Positions 56,905-64,000 of a DNA stretch of 64,000 nt are shown here, in pieces. The notes beneath the pieces were generated by a model. The model saw only the letters and a program-made list of their open reading frames with translations. It searched no databases and had not been told where the DNA came from. The number at the start of each line of letters is the position of its first letter. Position 1 is the first letter of the stretch. A program made the translations under genes and the position numbers. This stretch comes from Paracoccaceae bacterium (GTDB taxonomy: Bacteria; Pseudomonadota; Alphaproteobacteria; Rhodobacterales; Rhodobacteraceae), in the NCBI GenBank assembly GCA_027489375.1, contig JAIXZW010000007.1, positions 62,001 to 126,000 of the forward strand, read 5' to 3'.

Positions 56905-57933
56905 CTAAAGATCTGCAGGCCAGGTATCGGTCAGACGATAGCCCCCGGGGAACGGGTCCGACGGATCGACCATCAACTGATGCGTTCCCACCACCCATGC
57001 CCGCCCCGAAATGATCGGGCTGATTCCGGCCCGCCCGCCCACATCGGCCTCGGCGTCGATCCGGCAGTGGAATTCCGTGTCGATGATCGACCGGCCCACG
57101 AAGCGGTCGCCGACCTTCATCTGCCCCCTTGCGAACAGCACCGCCATCCGCGCCGAACACCCCGTTCCGGTGGGCGACCTGTCGATCTTGCCCGGCCGGA
57201 TCGCCACGGCATTCTTCGCCACCAGCACCCCGTCCCGCATCTCGACCGGATCGGTGAACTGGCAAAAGGAAATGTGGTTCCAGCCATTCGCCGGATGGCG
57301 AAAGCCCAACTGCTCGTTCGCCGCCTTGGTGATCTTCATTCCGGCCAGCGCGATGGCGCGGGCATTCTCCGGCGCGATGGTCAACCCGACCGAGGCCGCA
57401 TCGACCAGCACGAAACTGTCCCCGCCATAGGCCGTATCGACCGTCAGCGTCCCGAAGCCCTCGACTTCGATCTTCGCATCCAGCCGGTCGGCAAAGGACG
57501 GCACATTGCGCACGCTGATCCGCTCGGCCTTGCCGTTGCGGCACTCGGCCTCCACCTCGACCACGCCGCCCGGCGCTTCCAGCACCATGCGCGTGACAGG
57601 CTCCTGCATCGGAATGATCCCCGTATCCAGAAGCACCGTGGACACGCAGATGGAATTCGACCCCGACATCGGCGGCGTATCGGCCGGCTCCATGATGATC
57701 CAGCCCATCTGCGCCCGCGGGTCCTTCGGCGGAACCAGCAGGTTCACATGCCGGAACACCCCCCCGCGCGGTTCGTTCAGGACGAAGTTGCGCAGGGTTT
57801 CGTCCTGCGCGATCCAGCGCGACTGCTCCCAGACCGTTTCGCCCGGCGGCGGCAACACGCCGCCCACGATCACATCCCCCACCTCGCCCTCGGCATGGCA
57901 GGACACGACATGGATCACCTTCGACGTGCGCAT
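56905..57933 (-). CDS. Proline-racemase-family protein, probable trans-3-hydroxy-L-proline dehydratase
   Basis: A 342-residue protein of the proline racemase superfamily. The two catalytic cysteines of racemases are replaced: Ser90 in [10 protein letters not shown] and Thr255 in [12 protein letters not shown]. Racemases and 4-hydroxyproline epimerases need an acid/base residue on each side, whereas Thr at the second site is known in trans-3-hydroxy-L-proline dehydratases. That call also fits the nearby aconitase X and imino-acid reductase. It follows the ABC ATPase by 10 bp and is the last gene of the amino-acid transporter operon. Activity on 4-hydroxyproline cannot be excluded by sequence alone. 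Confidence 0.8.
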   Translation of the reverse strand: MRTSKVIHVVSCHAEGEVGDVIVGGVLPPPGETVWEQSRWIAQDETLRNFVLNEPRGGVFRHVNLLVPPKDPRAQMGWIIMEPADTPPMSGSNSICVSTVLLDTGIIPMQEPVTRMVLEAPGGVVEVEAECRNGKAERISVRNVPSFADRLDAKIEVEGFGTLTVDTAYGGDSFVLVDAASVGLTIAPENARAIALAGMKITKAANEQLGFRHPANGWNHISFCQFTDPVEMRDGVLVAKNAVAIRPGKIDRSPTGTGCSARMAVLFARGQMKVGDRFVGRSIIDTEFHCRIDAEADVGGRAGISPIISGRAWVVGTHQLMVDPSDPFPGGYRLTDTWPADL

Positions 57934-57943
57934 CGGTCCGCCC

Positions 57944-58669
57944 TCAGTCCTGCGTCAGCTTGACGAAGGCCGCCGTCTCGGCATTCAGCGGCGCGTCGAA
58001 AATCTGTTGCGGCGTGCCGATCTCGGCCATCACCCCCTTCGAGAAAAAGGCCACACGGTCCGACACTTCGCGGGCGAACTTCATCTCGTGCGTCACGCAG
58101 ATCATCGTCATCCCTTCCGAGGCGAGCATCCGCAGCGTATCAAGCACCTCCCCCACCAGTTGCGGGTCGAGCGCCGATGTCACCTCGTCGAACAGCATGT
58201 ATCCCGGCGACATGGCAAGCGCCCGCGCAATCGCCATGCGTTGCTGCTGCCCCCCCGACAGGCGCGAGGGATAGACATCCAGCTTGTCGCCCAAGCCCAC
58301 ATGCGACAACTGCTTCTCCGCAATCGCCGCAGCTTCGGCCTTGCCGATCCCCAGCACCTTCCGCGGGGCCAGCATCACGTTCTCGATCACCGTCAGATGC
58401 GGAAAGGCGTTCCATTGCTGGAACACGATCCCCAGCTTCCGGCGCAGCTTGTTCAGGTCCGTGCCGCGGGCATGAACCTCGGTCCCGTCCACCCTGATCC
58501 GCCCCGAGTCGATCGGCTCCAACCCGTTGATGCAGGTCAGCAGCGTTGATTTCCCCGACCCCGACCCGCCGATGATCGTCAGAACCTCGCCCTTCTTCAC
58601 CGTCAGGTCGATGCCCTTCAGCACTTCCAGCGGGCCAAAGGATTTGCGGACGTTTTCGATCTCAATCAT
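57944..58669 (-). CDS. Amino-acid ABC transporter ATPase
   Basis: A 241-residue polar amino-acid transporter ATPase (GlnQ/HisP family) with Walker [30 protein letters not shown], signature [14 protein letters not shown] and Walker [13 protein letters not shown] (Val replaces the usual Pro after Glu). The ATG at 58669 overlaps the end of the permease gene by eight bases. It powers the two permeases just upstream. Confidence 0.92.
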   Translation of the reverse strand: MIEIENVRKSFGPLEVLKGIDLTVKKGEVLTIIGGSGSGKSTLLTCINGLEPIDSGRIRVDGTEVHARGTDLNKLRRKLGIVFQQWNAFPHLTVIENVMLAPRKVLGIGKAEAAAIAEKQLSHVGLGDKLDVYPSRLSGGQQQRMAIARALAMSPGYMLFDEVTSALDPQLVGEVLDTLRMLASEGMTMICVTHEMKFAREVSDRVAFFSKGVMAEIGTPQQIFDAPLNAETAAFVKLTQD

Positions 58670-59315
58670 TGGACCACCGTTTTTCGAGATACCCGCCGAA
58701 ACGGGCGATAGGGAAGCTGATGACAAAGTAGAAGGCACCGCAGATGATCAGCAGCAGCAGCGGTTCCTGCAGCCGCGTGATCAGGATTTGCGTCGATTTC
58801 AGCAATTCCGTCACCTGCACGATATAGACCAGCGCCGAATCCTTCATCACGCCAAGCGCAAGGCCGATCCACGACGGCAGCGCCACCCGTGTCGCAAGCG
58901 GCAGCACAATATAGGCCATGTCCTGCCGCCAGCTCATCCCCAGCGAACGTGCCGCCCGCCGCGTCGTCGACGGCACGGCCCCGATCGCGCCCCGCACGAT
59001 CTCGGCGCAGTAGGCGGCGGTGTAAAGCGTCAGCACCCCGCACGCGACGGTGAACCCCGACAGCTTCAGCTTGAGCACCATGCCAAGGAAGGCATTCGCC
59101 AGCACAAGCTGGATCAGAAGCGGAATGGACCGGAACACGTCCAGCACAAAGGTCAACGGCGCGGCCCACCACGGGCCGACCTGAAAGCGGAAGACGCCGA
59201 AGATGATGCCAAGTGCCGTCCCCAGCACCACCGCAATCGCCGTGACCAGCAGCGTCTGCACGGCGCCTTGCGCCAGAAACATCATATCCTGAAAGGTCAG
59301 CGCGGTTTCGAACAT
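58662..59315 (-). CDS. Amino-acid ABC transporter permease B
   Basis: A 217-residue HisM/GlnP-type permease with about five hydrophobic helices. The motif FRSIPLLIQL near 65-74 and AEIVRGAIGAVPSTTRRAARSLG near 103-125 (given as AEIVRGAIGAVP and STTRRAARSLG) are the family's conserved blocks. The ATG at 59315 follows GGGGA. It pairs with permease A 11 bp upstream. Confidence 0.9.
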   Translation of the reverse strand: MFETALTFQDMMFLAQGAVQTLLVTAIAVVLGTALGIIFGVFRFQVGPWWAAPLTFVLDVFRSIPLLIQLVLANAFLGMVLKLKLSGFTVACGVLTLYTAAYCAEIVRGAIGAVPSTTRRAARSLGMSWRQDMAYIVLPLATRVALPSWIGLALGVMKDSALVYIVQVTELLKSTQILITRLQEPLLLLIICGAFYFVISFPIARFGGYLEKRWSND

Positions 59316-59326
59316 CACCGTCCCCC

Positions 59327-59992
59327 TCAGTAACGGAACAGTCGGTTCGCGATCAGCCGCGCCCCGATCTGGATGATCTTGGTGATGACGTAAAAGATGA
59401 CCGCCGCCAGCGCGAACAGCTCGAAGGTGCGGAAGGTCAGCGCGTTCAGATCCTGCGTCACCCCGTAAAGGTCGAAGTTCATCCCGACGGTCACGCCCAG
59501 CGATGTCATCAGGATCGCCCAGACCATCTGGTTCGTAATCGGCAAAAAGGCGATCCGCAACATCTGCGGCAGCACGACATAGCCGAAAGCCTGCACCGCC
59601 GACATCCCGAGCGACCGCGCAGCCCGCGCCTGCGTATCGGGAATGGCCTTGAGCGCCCCGCGGAAATTCTCGGACAGGTAGCCTGCGTTGTTGAAGGTGA
59701 TCCCGATCAGCAACGAGACATAGGGGCTGAGATGCACCCCGAAACTGGCAATGCCGAAATGCGCCATGTAAATCTGGAACAGCGCGGGCGTGTTGCGCGC
59801 CACCTCGACCCAGGCCGCCGTGACGGCGACCAGAAAGCGGTTGCCCGAAAGGCGGAAGCCCGTCAGCGCCACCGCCAGAACGATGCCCAGAGCCATCGAC
59901 AAAAGCGCGATCTCGACGGTGACAAGCGCACCGTCGAGCATGAGGGGAAGCTTGGCGAAGGCCTGCTTCCACTGGAAGGTATATGAAAACAT
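59327..59992 (-). CDS. Amino-acid ABC transporter permease A
   Basis: A 221-residue HisQ/HisM-type permease with about five hydrophobic helices. VARNTPALFQIY near 64-75 and ENFRGALKAIPDTQARAARS near 108-127 are the conserved blocks. It starts 67 bp after the binding-protein gene, past an intra-operon hairpin. Confidence 0.9.
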   Translation of the reverse strand: MFSYTFQWKQAFAKLPLMLDGALVTVEIALLSMALGIVLAVALTGFRLSGNRFLVAVTAAWVEVARNTPALFQIYMAHFGIASFGVHLSPYVSLLIGITFNNAGYLSENFRGALKAIPDTQARAARSLGMSAVQAFGYVVLPQMLRIAFLPITNQMVWAILMTSLGVTVGMNFDLYGVTQDLNALTFRTFELFALAAVIFYVITKIIQIGARLIANRLFRY

Positions 59993-60012
59993 GGCCGCCC
60001 CGTGCCGGCATT

Positions 60013-60046
60013 GGAAAAGGGGATGCGCGCGTCAGCGCACATCCCC
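60013..60046 (-). terminator. Attenuating hairpin after the amino-acid binding-protein gene
   Basis: On the minus strand GGGGATGTGCGC (60046-60035) pairs with GCGCGCATCCCC (60030-60019), then TTTTCC. It lies between the binding-protein gene and permease A and probably reduces expression of the downstream genes. Confidence 0.7.
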
Positions 60047-60059
60047 GCGACACATTCGC

Positions 60060-60857
60060 TCAGCGGTAGGTGTTCGGAACCACAAGGCTCGGAACGTCGC
60101 CGCCGATCCATTTGGCGTAAAGCTCCTCGTAACGGCCCGTGCGGACCTGCTGGTTCACGAAGAGATTGAGATAGTTGATCAGCCCGTATTCCTCGCGGTT
60201 GGTGAAAAGCGCGACGTAATCGGTGTCGAAGGGCGCCTTGCCCACGACCGCGATCCCCGGATAGCTGCCCGATTTCACATTGGCCTGCGCCACGGTCGAT
60301 GTGGACACCGTCCCGTCAAGCTGGCCCTGGCTCAGCGCAAGGAACACATCCGCCTGCGTCTGATAGGGACGGAACTCGCCCTCGCCCCATGCCTTGACCT
60401 GTTCTTCCAGCGCAATCGCCTCGTAGGTGCCCGCAACGGCGCCCACGACCTTGCCCTTCATCGTCTCGTAGCTGGTGATGCCGGACTTCTCGTTCGCCGT
60501 CACCGCCATTTCAAAGGCGAAATAGGGCACGCTGAACCCGACCGTCTTTGCCCGCTCCAGCGTATCCGAGGTCGAAGCCACGCCCACATCCACGCGCCCC
60601 GACATCAGTGCCGGAATGCGCTCGGGGAACGGCGTCTCGACGATCTCGGCCGTCACGCCAAGCGCTGCGGCCAGATCGTTGCAGTAGTCCACATCGAAGC
60701 CTTGCGGGTTGTTGTCCGCATCGCGGAACCCCATCGGCGGAAAGTCGAGCACGACGGCGCAGCGCAGGGTGCCCGAAGAAATGATGTCGTCCAGTTTGTC
60801 GGCCTGCGCAGCACTTGCAGATACCAGCAATAACGCGGCGGTGATCAAGGTCTTCAT
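60060..60857 (-). CDS. Amino-acid ABC transporter substrate-binding protein
   Basis: A 265-residue family 3 solute-binding protein. A signal peptide (about 1-19, cut after AQA) is followed by IISSGTLRCAVVLDFPPMGF and GFDVDYCNDLAAALG, the family start. SGRVDVGVASTSDTLERAK is the conserved ligand-site block. It begins a five-gene operon (binding protein, two permeases, ATPase, proline-racemase-family enzyme). Its position makes a hydroxyproline or related imino acid a plausible ligand. Confidence 0.9.
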   Translation of the reverse strand: MKTLITAALLLVSASAAQADKLDDIISSGTLRCAVVLDFPPMGFRDADNNPQGFDVDYCNDLAAALGVTAEIVETPFPERIPALMSGRVDVGVASTSDTLERAKTVGFSVPYFAFEMAVTANEKSGITSYETMKGKVVGAVAGTYEAIALEEQVKAWGEGEFRPYQTQADVFLALSQGQLDGTVSTSTVAQANVKSGSYPGIAVVGKAPFDTDYVALFTNREEYGLINYLNLFVNQQVRTGRYEELYAKWIGGDVPSLVVPNTYR

Positions 60858-61093
60858 ATGCGTTCTCCACTGTTGATTCGGCTTATTTCCTTTCCCATCG
60901 TGTCACTCGTTTCGTGATTTGGCAAAACTTTTTTATTATATGAAAAAACCGACGCATCAGGGTTGTGCGCCCTGCGTTTCCTGCACCCCGTAAGAAAAAG
61001 ATGCGGCAAGACCGGCGCCCGCAAAAGCGAAAGACCGTCGGTTCGGGATGTCCGCACTCCAGCGCCTGCCGCGACCCGTGGGGCGCGCGCGCG
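60858..61093 (-). promoter_or_regulatory. AT-rich promoter region of the amino-acid transporter operon
   Basis: A 236-bp gap that is much more AT-rich near 60925-60950 than its surroundings. On the minus strand TATAAT (60940-60935) is a perfect -10 hexamer; no good -35 is evident, which suggests activator dependence. The TTTTTT/AAAAAA arms around it form a near-palindrome. GGAGAA just before 60857 is the ribosome-binding site. Confidence 0.55.
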
Positions 61094-62044
61094 TCAGCTC
61101 AGCGTTGCCCGCTGCGCCAGCGGCGAAACCCCGTAATACGCACGGAACACCTTGGAGAAATGCGAGGTCGAGTTGAACCCGCAGGCCATCGCGATATCCG
61201 TGATCGACTGCTCCGTCTGCACGATCAGGTTCCGCGCCCGATGCAAGCGCATCTCCGTGATGTAGCGCTTGGGCGACGTGTCGAGATACCGCTCGAACAG
61301 CCGCTCCAACTGCCGCGTCGAAATTCCGAGCGTCTGCGCAAGGTCTTGCGGCGTCAGCGGCTCTTCCATCCGCGCCTCGAGCACGCCGATGGCCCGCGCC
61401 AGATGCGCGTTGCGCATGCCGTGCCGTGACTGGATCGACACGCGCTGCGCCGCCGTCCCCTCGCGCACCGCGTTATAGACCATCTGGTCCGCCACCGCCG
61501 TCGACAAATCCGACCCGTGCTGCCTTGCGATCAGATGCAGCATGAGGTCCGCCGCCGCCGTCCCGCCCGAGGCGGTGATATACTTCTGGTCCGCCACAAA
61601 GACGTTGCGGACAAGCTCGACCTCGGGGAACTCCTCGGCAAAAAGATCGTGATATTCCCAATGGACGGCCGTTTTCACCCCGTCCAGAAACCCCGCCTTC
61701 GCCAGAACATAGGCCGCCGAGCACAGCGCCCCGATCGGCGTTCCCGCCGCCCGTTCGCGCCGAAGGAACGTCAGCACGGGCGGCGTCGTCGCGGCTTGGC
61801 AATGGATGCCCGTGATCACGAAAAGCCGGTCGATATGCGCCAGAGGCTCCAGCCCGCGATCCACCAGCGTGACGGCACGGTTGGAACAGGTGGCCGACGT
61901 CCCGTCCACGCTTGCCAGCGTCCAACGGTAAAGCTCCTGCCCCGACACCAGATTGGCGATCCGCAACGGCTCAAGCGCGCAGGAAAACGCGAGATGCGAA
62001 AAGTTCTCCAGCAGCAGGAAAACGAAATGCGTCGTCTTGGCCAT
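61094..62044 (-). CDS. GlxA-family AraC regulator (GbdR/CdhR-like)
   Basis: A 316-residue regulator with an N-terminal DJ-1/PfpI amidotransferase-like domain (about 5-170; IGALCSAAYVLAKAG with Cys108) and a C-terminal AraC domain. The first helix-turn-helix has LTPQDLAQTLGISTRQLERLF and the second ITDIAMACGFNSTSHFSKVF. Start is the ATG at 62044 (MAKTTHFVFLLLENF), as in relatives. Members such as GbdR and CdhR respond to glycine betaine or carnitine. The ProX/ProW-type genes directly upstream make betaine or choline-derived ligands likely. Confidence 0.87.
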   Translation of the reverse strand: MAKTTHFVFLLLENFSHLAFSCALEPLRIANLVSGQELYRWTLASVDGTSATCSNRAVTLVDRGLEPLAHIDRLFVITGIHCQAATTPPVLTFLRRERAAGTPIGALCSAAYVLAKAGFLDGVKTAVHWEYHDLFAEEFPEVELVRNVFVADQKYITASGGTAAADLMLHLIARQHGSDLSTAVADQMVYNAVREGTAAQRVSIQSRHGMRNAHLARAIGVLEARMEEPLTPQDLAQTLGISTRQLERLFERYLDTSPKRYITEMRLHRARNLIVQTEQSITDIAMACGFNSTSHFSKVFRAYYGVSPLAQRATLS

Positions 62045-62072
62045 GATCCGGGGGCTTCGGCTTTCGGAATGT

Positions 62073-62099
62073 GAAAGGGGGGCAAAGCGCCCCCCTTTC
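62073..62099 (-). terminator. Terminator hairpin between the ProX-like gene and the GlxA regulator
   Basis: GAAAGGGGGGC (62073-62083) pairs perfectly with GCCCCCCTTTC (62089-62099) around AAAGC. It lies just after the ProX-like stop on the minus strand. The U tract is weak, so it may be a partial terminator. Confidence 0.7.
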
Positions 62100-62108
62100 C
62101 TGTCAGTG

Positions 62109-63086
62109 TCACTCGGCGCGGGCGGCGGCAAGCCAGCCGTCATATTCCGCCTGATGCGCGGCGATCCAGTCCGCCACGTGTTTGTCGATGGCTTCCGAGC
62201 TGGACTCCCCGTCCGCCATCAGCTTGTTCTCGGCCGACACGTCGTTGATGTCGATCTTGACCGCATGCAGCAGCTTGGACGCCGCCGGATTGTCCGCAAG
62301 GAACTTGTCCGAGGCGAGGATGTACATGTTGTCCACCGCAAAGCCGAGGTTCTTGCCGTTGAACTCGGTGTTCGCCTCGACCCCGTCGGGAAGCGAGGTG
62401 TAGGGAACGTCCAGCCATTCCACATCCTTGCCGGGGACCAGCGCGCCCGAAACCCAATAGGGCGTCCAGGTGAAGTAAAGGATCGGCTGACCGTTCTGGA
62501 AGCGCGAGATCGTGTCGGCCATCAGCGCGTTGTATTCGCCCTGGTTGTGGGTGACGGTGTCGCGCAGGCCGTATTCGTCCATGTGATGCTCGATGATCCG
62601 CTCGCAGCCCCAGCCCGGAACGCAACCGGCCAGATCGGCCTTGCCGTCGCCATCGGCGTCGAATTTGGCGGCCGTGGCGGCATCCTTGAAATCGCCAAGG
62701 TTCTTGACGCCCGCGTCATAGGATTTCTTGTCGACCAGATAGCCCTGCACCATGCCTTCGATGAAGGGGCCGACCTTTTCCAGCGCCTCGTCACCACCCG
62801 ACTCGTCGAAGAAGGCCTTGTGCAGCAAATCCCAATGGGCGCTGTAGAAATCCGCGTCACCCGTGCCGACGGCAAGGTGCGCCGACTGGATTTCGACCTG
62901 CTGCGGCTCGATCGTGTAGCCGAGGTCTTCCAGCGCCTTGTAGATCACGCGGGCCTGGAACTGCTCCTCGGCGATGTTGCTCGCCACCGGACGGACGGTC
63001 ACGCCCTCGCCCGGCTTCTCGTTGGCCAGAAGCGGGCTTGCCAGAAGCGACAGGCCAAGCGCCGTGGTAAAGGTAAGATGTTTCAT
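62109..63086 (-). CDS. proX: Glycine betaine/choline ABC transporter substrate-binding protein
   Basis: A 325-residue OpuAC-family binding protein with a signal peptide (about 1-21, cut after LLA or ANA region). The mature protein has VASNIAEEQFQARVIYKALEDLG split at residue 45, and FTWTPYWVSGALVPGKDVEWL late in the chain (given as FTWTPYWVSG and ALVPGKDVEWL). The aromatic-rich blocks fit a quaternary-ammonium binding box. The ATG at 63086 follows AGGTATCC. A ProW-type permease lies directly upstream and a GlxA regulator directly downstream, so betaine or a related compound is the likely ligand. Confidence 0.85.
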   Translation of the reverse strand: MKHLTFTTALGLSLLASPLLANEKPGEGVTVRPVASNIAEEQFQARVIYKALEDLGYTIEPQQVEIQSAHLAVGTGDADFYSAHWDLLHKAFFDESGGDEALEKVGPFIEGMVQGYLVDKKSYDAGVKNLGDFKDAATAAKFDADGDGKADLAGCVPGWGCERIIEHHMDEYGLRDTVTHNQGEYNALMADTISRFQNGQPILYFTWTPYWVSGALVPGKDVEWLDVPYTSLPDGVEANTEFNGKNLGFAVDNMYILASDKFLADNPAASKLLHAVKIDINDVSAENKLMADGESSSEAIDKHVADWIAAHQAEYDGWLAAARAE

Positions 63087-63126
63087 GGATACCTCTGTTT
63101 GCTGTGTTGGACTTCTTTGGTTCGGC

Positions 63127-64000
63127 TCAGTCAGGACGCCGGAACAGCTTTGCGACCACCCCGACGGGGCCGGTCTGCCACCACGGAAGGTGGCCACGGT
63201 CGCGGCCGGACCGGCCAAGACCCTGCGTTATGCGGTCAAGCACGATGGCAAGCATGACGATGCCAAGGCCGCCGATGATGGCCTTGCCGGCATCAAGCCG
63301 CCCCATCGCCCGCAGCACCTCGTTCCCCAGCCCCTTCACCGCGATCATCGACGCGATCACCACCATCGACAGCGACAGCATGATCGTCTGGTTCAGACCG
63401 GCCAGAATGGTCGGCGTGGCGAGCGGAAGCTCGACCTTGAAAAGGATCTGCCGCGGTGTCGCGCCAAAGGCCCGCGCGGCTTCGACCACACCCGCATTCA
63501 CCCCGCGGATCCCCAGCGAGGTCAGCCGCACCAGAGGCGGCAGGGCGAAGATGATCGTCACCAGCACGCCCGACACGTTGCCGATCCCCACCAGCATGAC
63601 GACCGGCACCAGATAGACAAAGGCGGGAATGGTCTGCATCGTGTCCAGCACGGGCCGGATGACAGACTCGAAACGGTCGCTCTTGCCCGCCAGAACGCCC
63701 AGAGGCAGCCCGATGATGGCGCAGGCGATGACCGATGCCACCACGATGGCCAGCGTGGTCATGGCAAGCCCCCAAGCCGCGGGCGACAGGAAGCCCAGCA
63801 CCAGCAGGCAGACCCCCACCAGAATGGCCACACGCCGCCCCGCTGCCTGCCACGCGATCAGCACGATCAGAGCCAGCATCACCATCGGGGGCACGGCCTG
63901 CAGCCCTTTCTCCACGCTGACGATGAACCCCTCCAGCGAGCGTTTGATCGGCTGGATCGCATCGCGGTGGGCAATGGCCCAGCCCTTGATGCCATCCGCC
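63127..64000 (-). CDS. proW: Glycine betaine ABC transporter permease, 5' end outside window
   Basis: The reading frame is open to the right edge, so the N terminus is missing; 291 complete codons are visible. Hydrophobic helices begin near 63885. Conserved permease blocks are [38 protein letters not shown] (given as [11 protein letters not shown] and [10 protein letters not shown]) and [18 protein letters not shown]. These are signatures of ProW/OpuAB-type permeases. The 40-bp gap to the ProX-like gene suggests one operon, with an ATPase (ProV) expected outside the window. Confidence 0.88.
   Translation of the reverse strand, partial: ADGIKGWAIAHRDAIQPIKRSLEGFIVSVEKGLQAVPPMVMLALIVLIAWQAAGRRVAILVGVCLLVLGFLSPAAWGLAMTTLAIVVASVIACAIIGLPLGVLAGKSDRFESVIRPVLDTMQTIPAFVYLVPVVMLVGIGNVSGVLVTIIFALPPLVRLTSLGIRGVNAGVVEAARAFGATPRQILFKVELPLATPTILAGLNQTIMLSLSMVVIASMIAVKGLGNEVLRAMGRLDAGKAIIGGLGIVMLAIVLDRITQGLGRSGRDRGHLPWWQTGPVGVVAKLFRRPD

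Overview
The window is about 65% G+C chromosomal DNA from an alphaproteobacterium, most likely of the Rhodobacterales (Rhodobacteraceae). The evidence is a SAM-II type riboswitch before metZ, a sitABCD-type metal transporter behind Mur/Fur-like boxes, an FnrL-type promoter, and the gene complement (GAF-PtsP, pyruvate carboxylase, hisB-hisH-hisA-hisF-hisE, AlkB-like hydroxylase). No insertion sequence, prophage, CRISPR array or rRNA was seen. Both ends cut a gene: a circularly permuted ATP-grasp protein on the left and a betaine-type ABC permease on the right.

Positions 1-24200 are mainly housekeeping: TrkH potassium uptake, folE2, riboswitch-controlled metZ, a glutathione transferase, a cold-shock protein, YciB, FtsY, an AlkB-like hydroxylase, xseA, ptsP, lysC, a GT39-type glycosyltransferase, purD, a UvrD helicase and pyruvate carboxylase. 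Positions 24200-34510 hold a PhnA-like protein, two identical tRNA-Gly(GCC) genes flanking a PaiB-like flavoprotein, a four-gene Mn/Zn ABC transporter, and a histidine gene cluster interrupted by an opposite-strand DUF2147 gene.

Positions 34529-48939 form a 15-gene polyol/rare-ketose locus built around an AT-rich divergent control region (40544-40767). Leftward lie a tagatose-3-epimerase-like enzyme, a ROK repressor, a PfkB kinase, a GatZ-like protein, a ribitol-dehydrogenase-like SDR and a galactitol-dehydrogenase-like SDR. Rightward lie an AraC regulator, a sugar-alcohol ABC transporter with a small membrane protein inside the operon, a zinc polyol dehydrogenase, an L-xylulose-reductase-like SDR and a HAD phosphatase. 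The parts fit import of sugar alcohols, oxidation to ketoses, epimerisation or phosphorylation, and entry into glycolysis.

Positions 49018-53284 are an ABC/FtsX/HlyD export module behind a well-formed FNR-type class II promoter. Positions 53302-60857 look like a 3-hydroxyproline pathway: fused aconitase X (cis-3-hydroxy-L-proline dehydratase type), an XRE-cupin regulator, an Ldh-family imino-acid reductase, a proline-racemase-family protein with a Ser/Thr active-site pair, and a polar amino-acid ABC transporter. Positions 61094-64000 carry a GlxA-family regulator beside a ProX/ProW-type betaine transporter.

At finer scale, a GC-rich repeat unit occurs five times, always between convergent genes. 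Tandem perfect palindromes follow two unrelated genes, and a 14-bp minisatellite follows one tRNA gene. Functions are inferred from sequence motifs and gene context; no database search was run.
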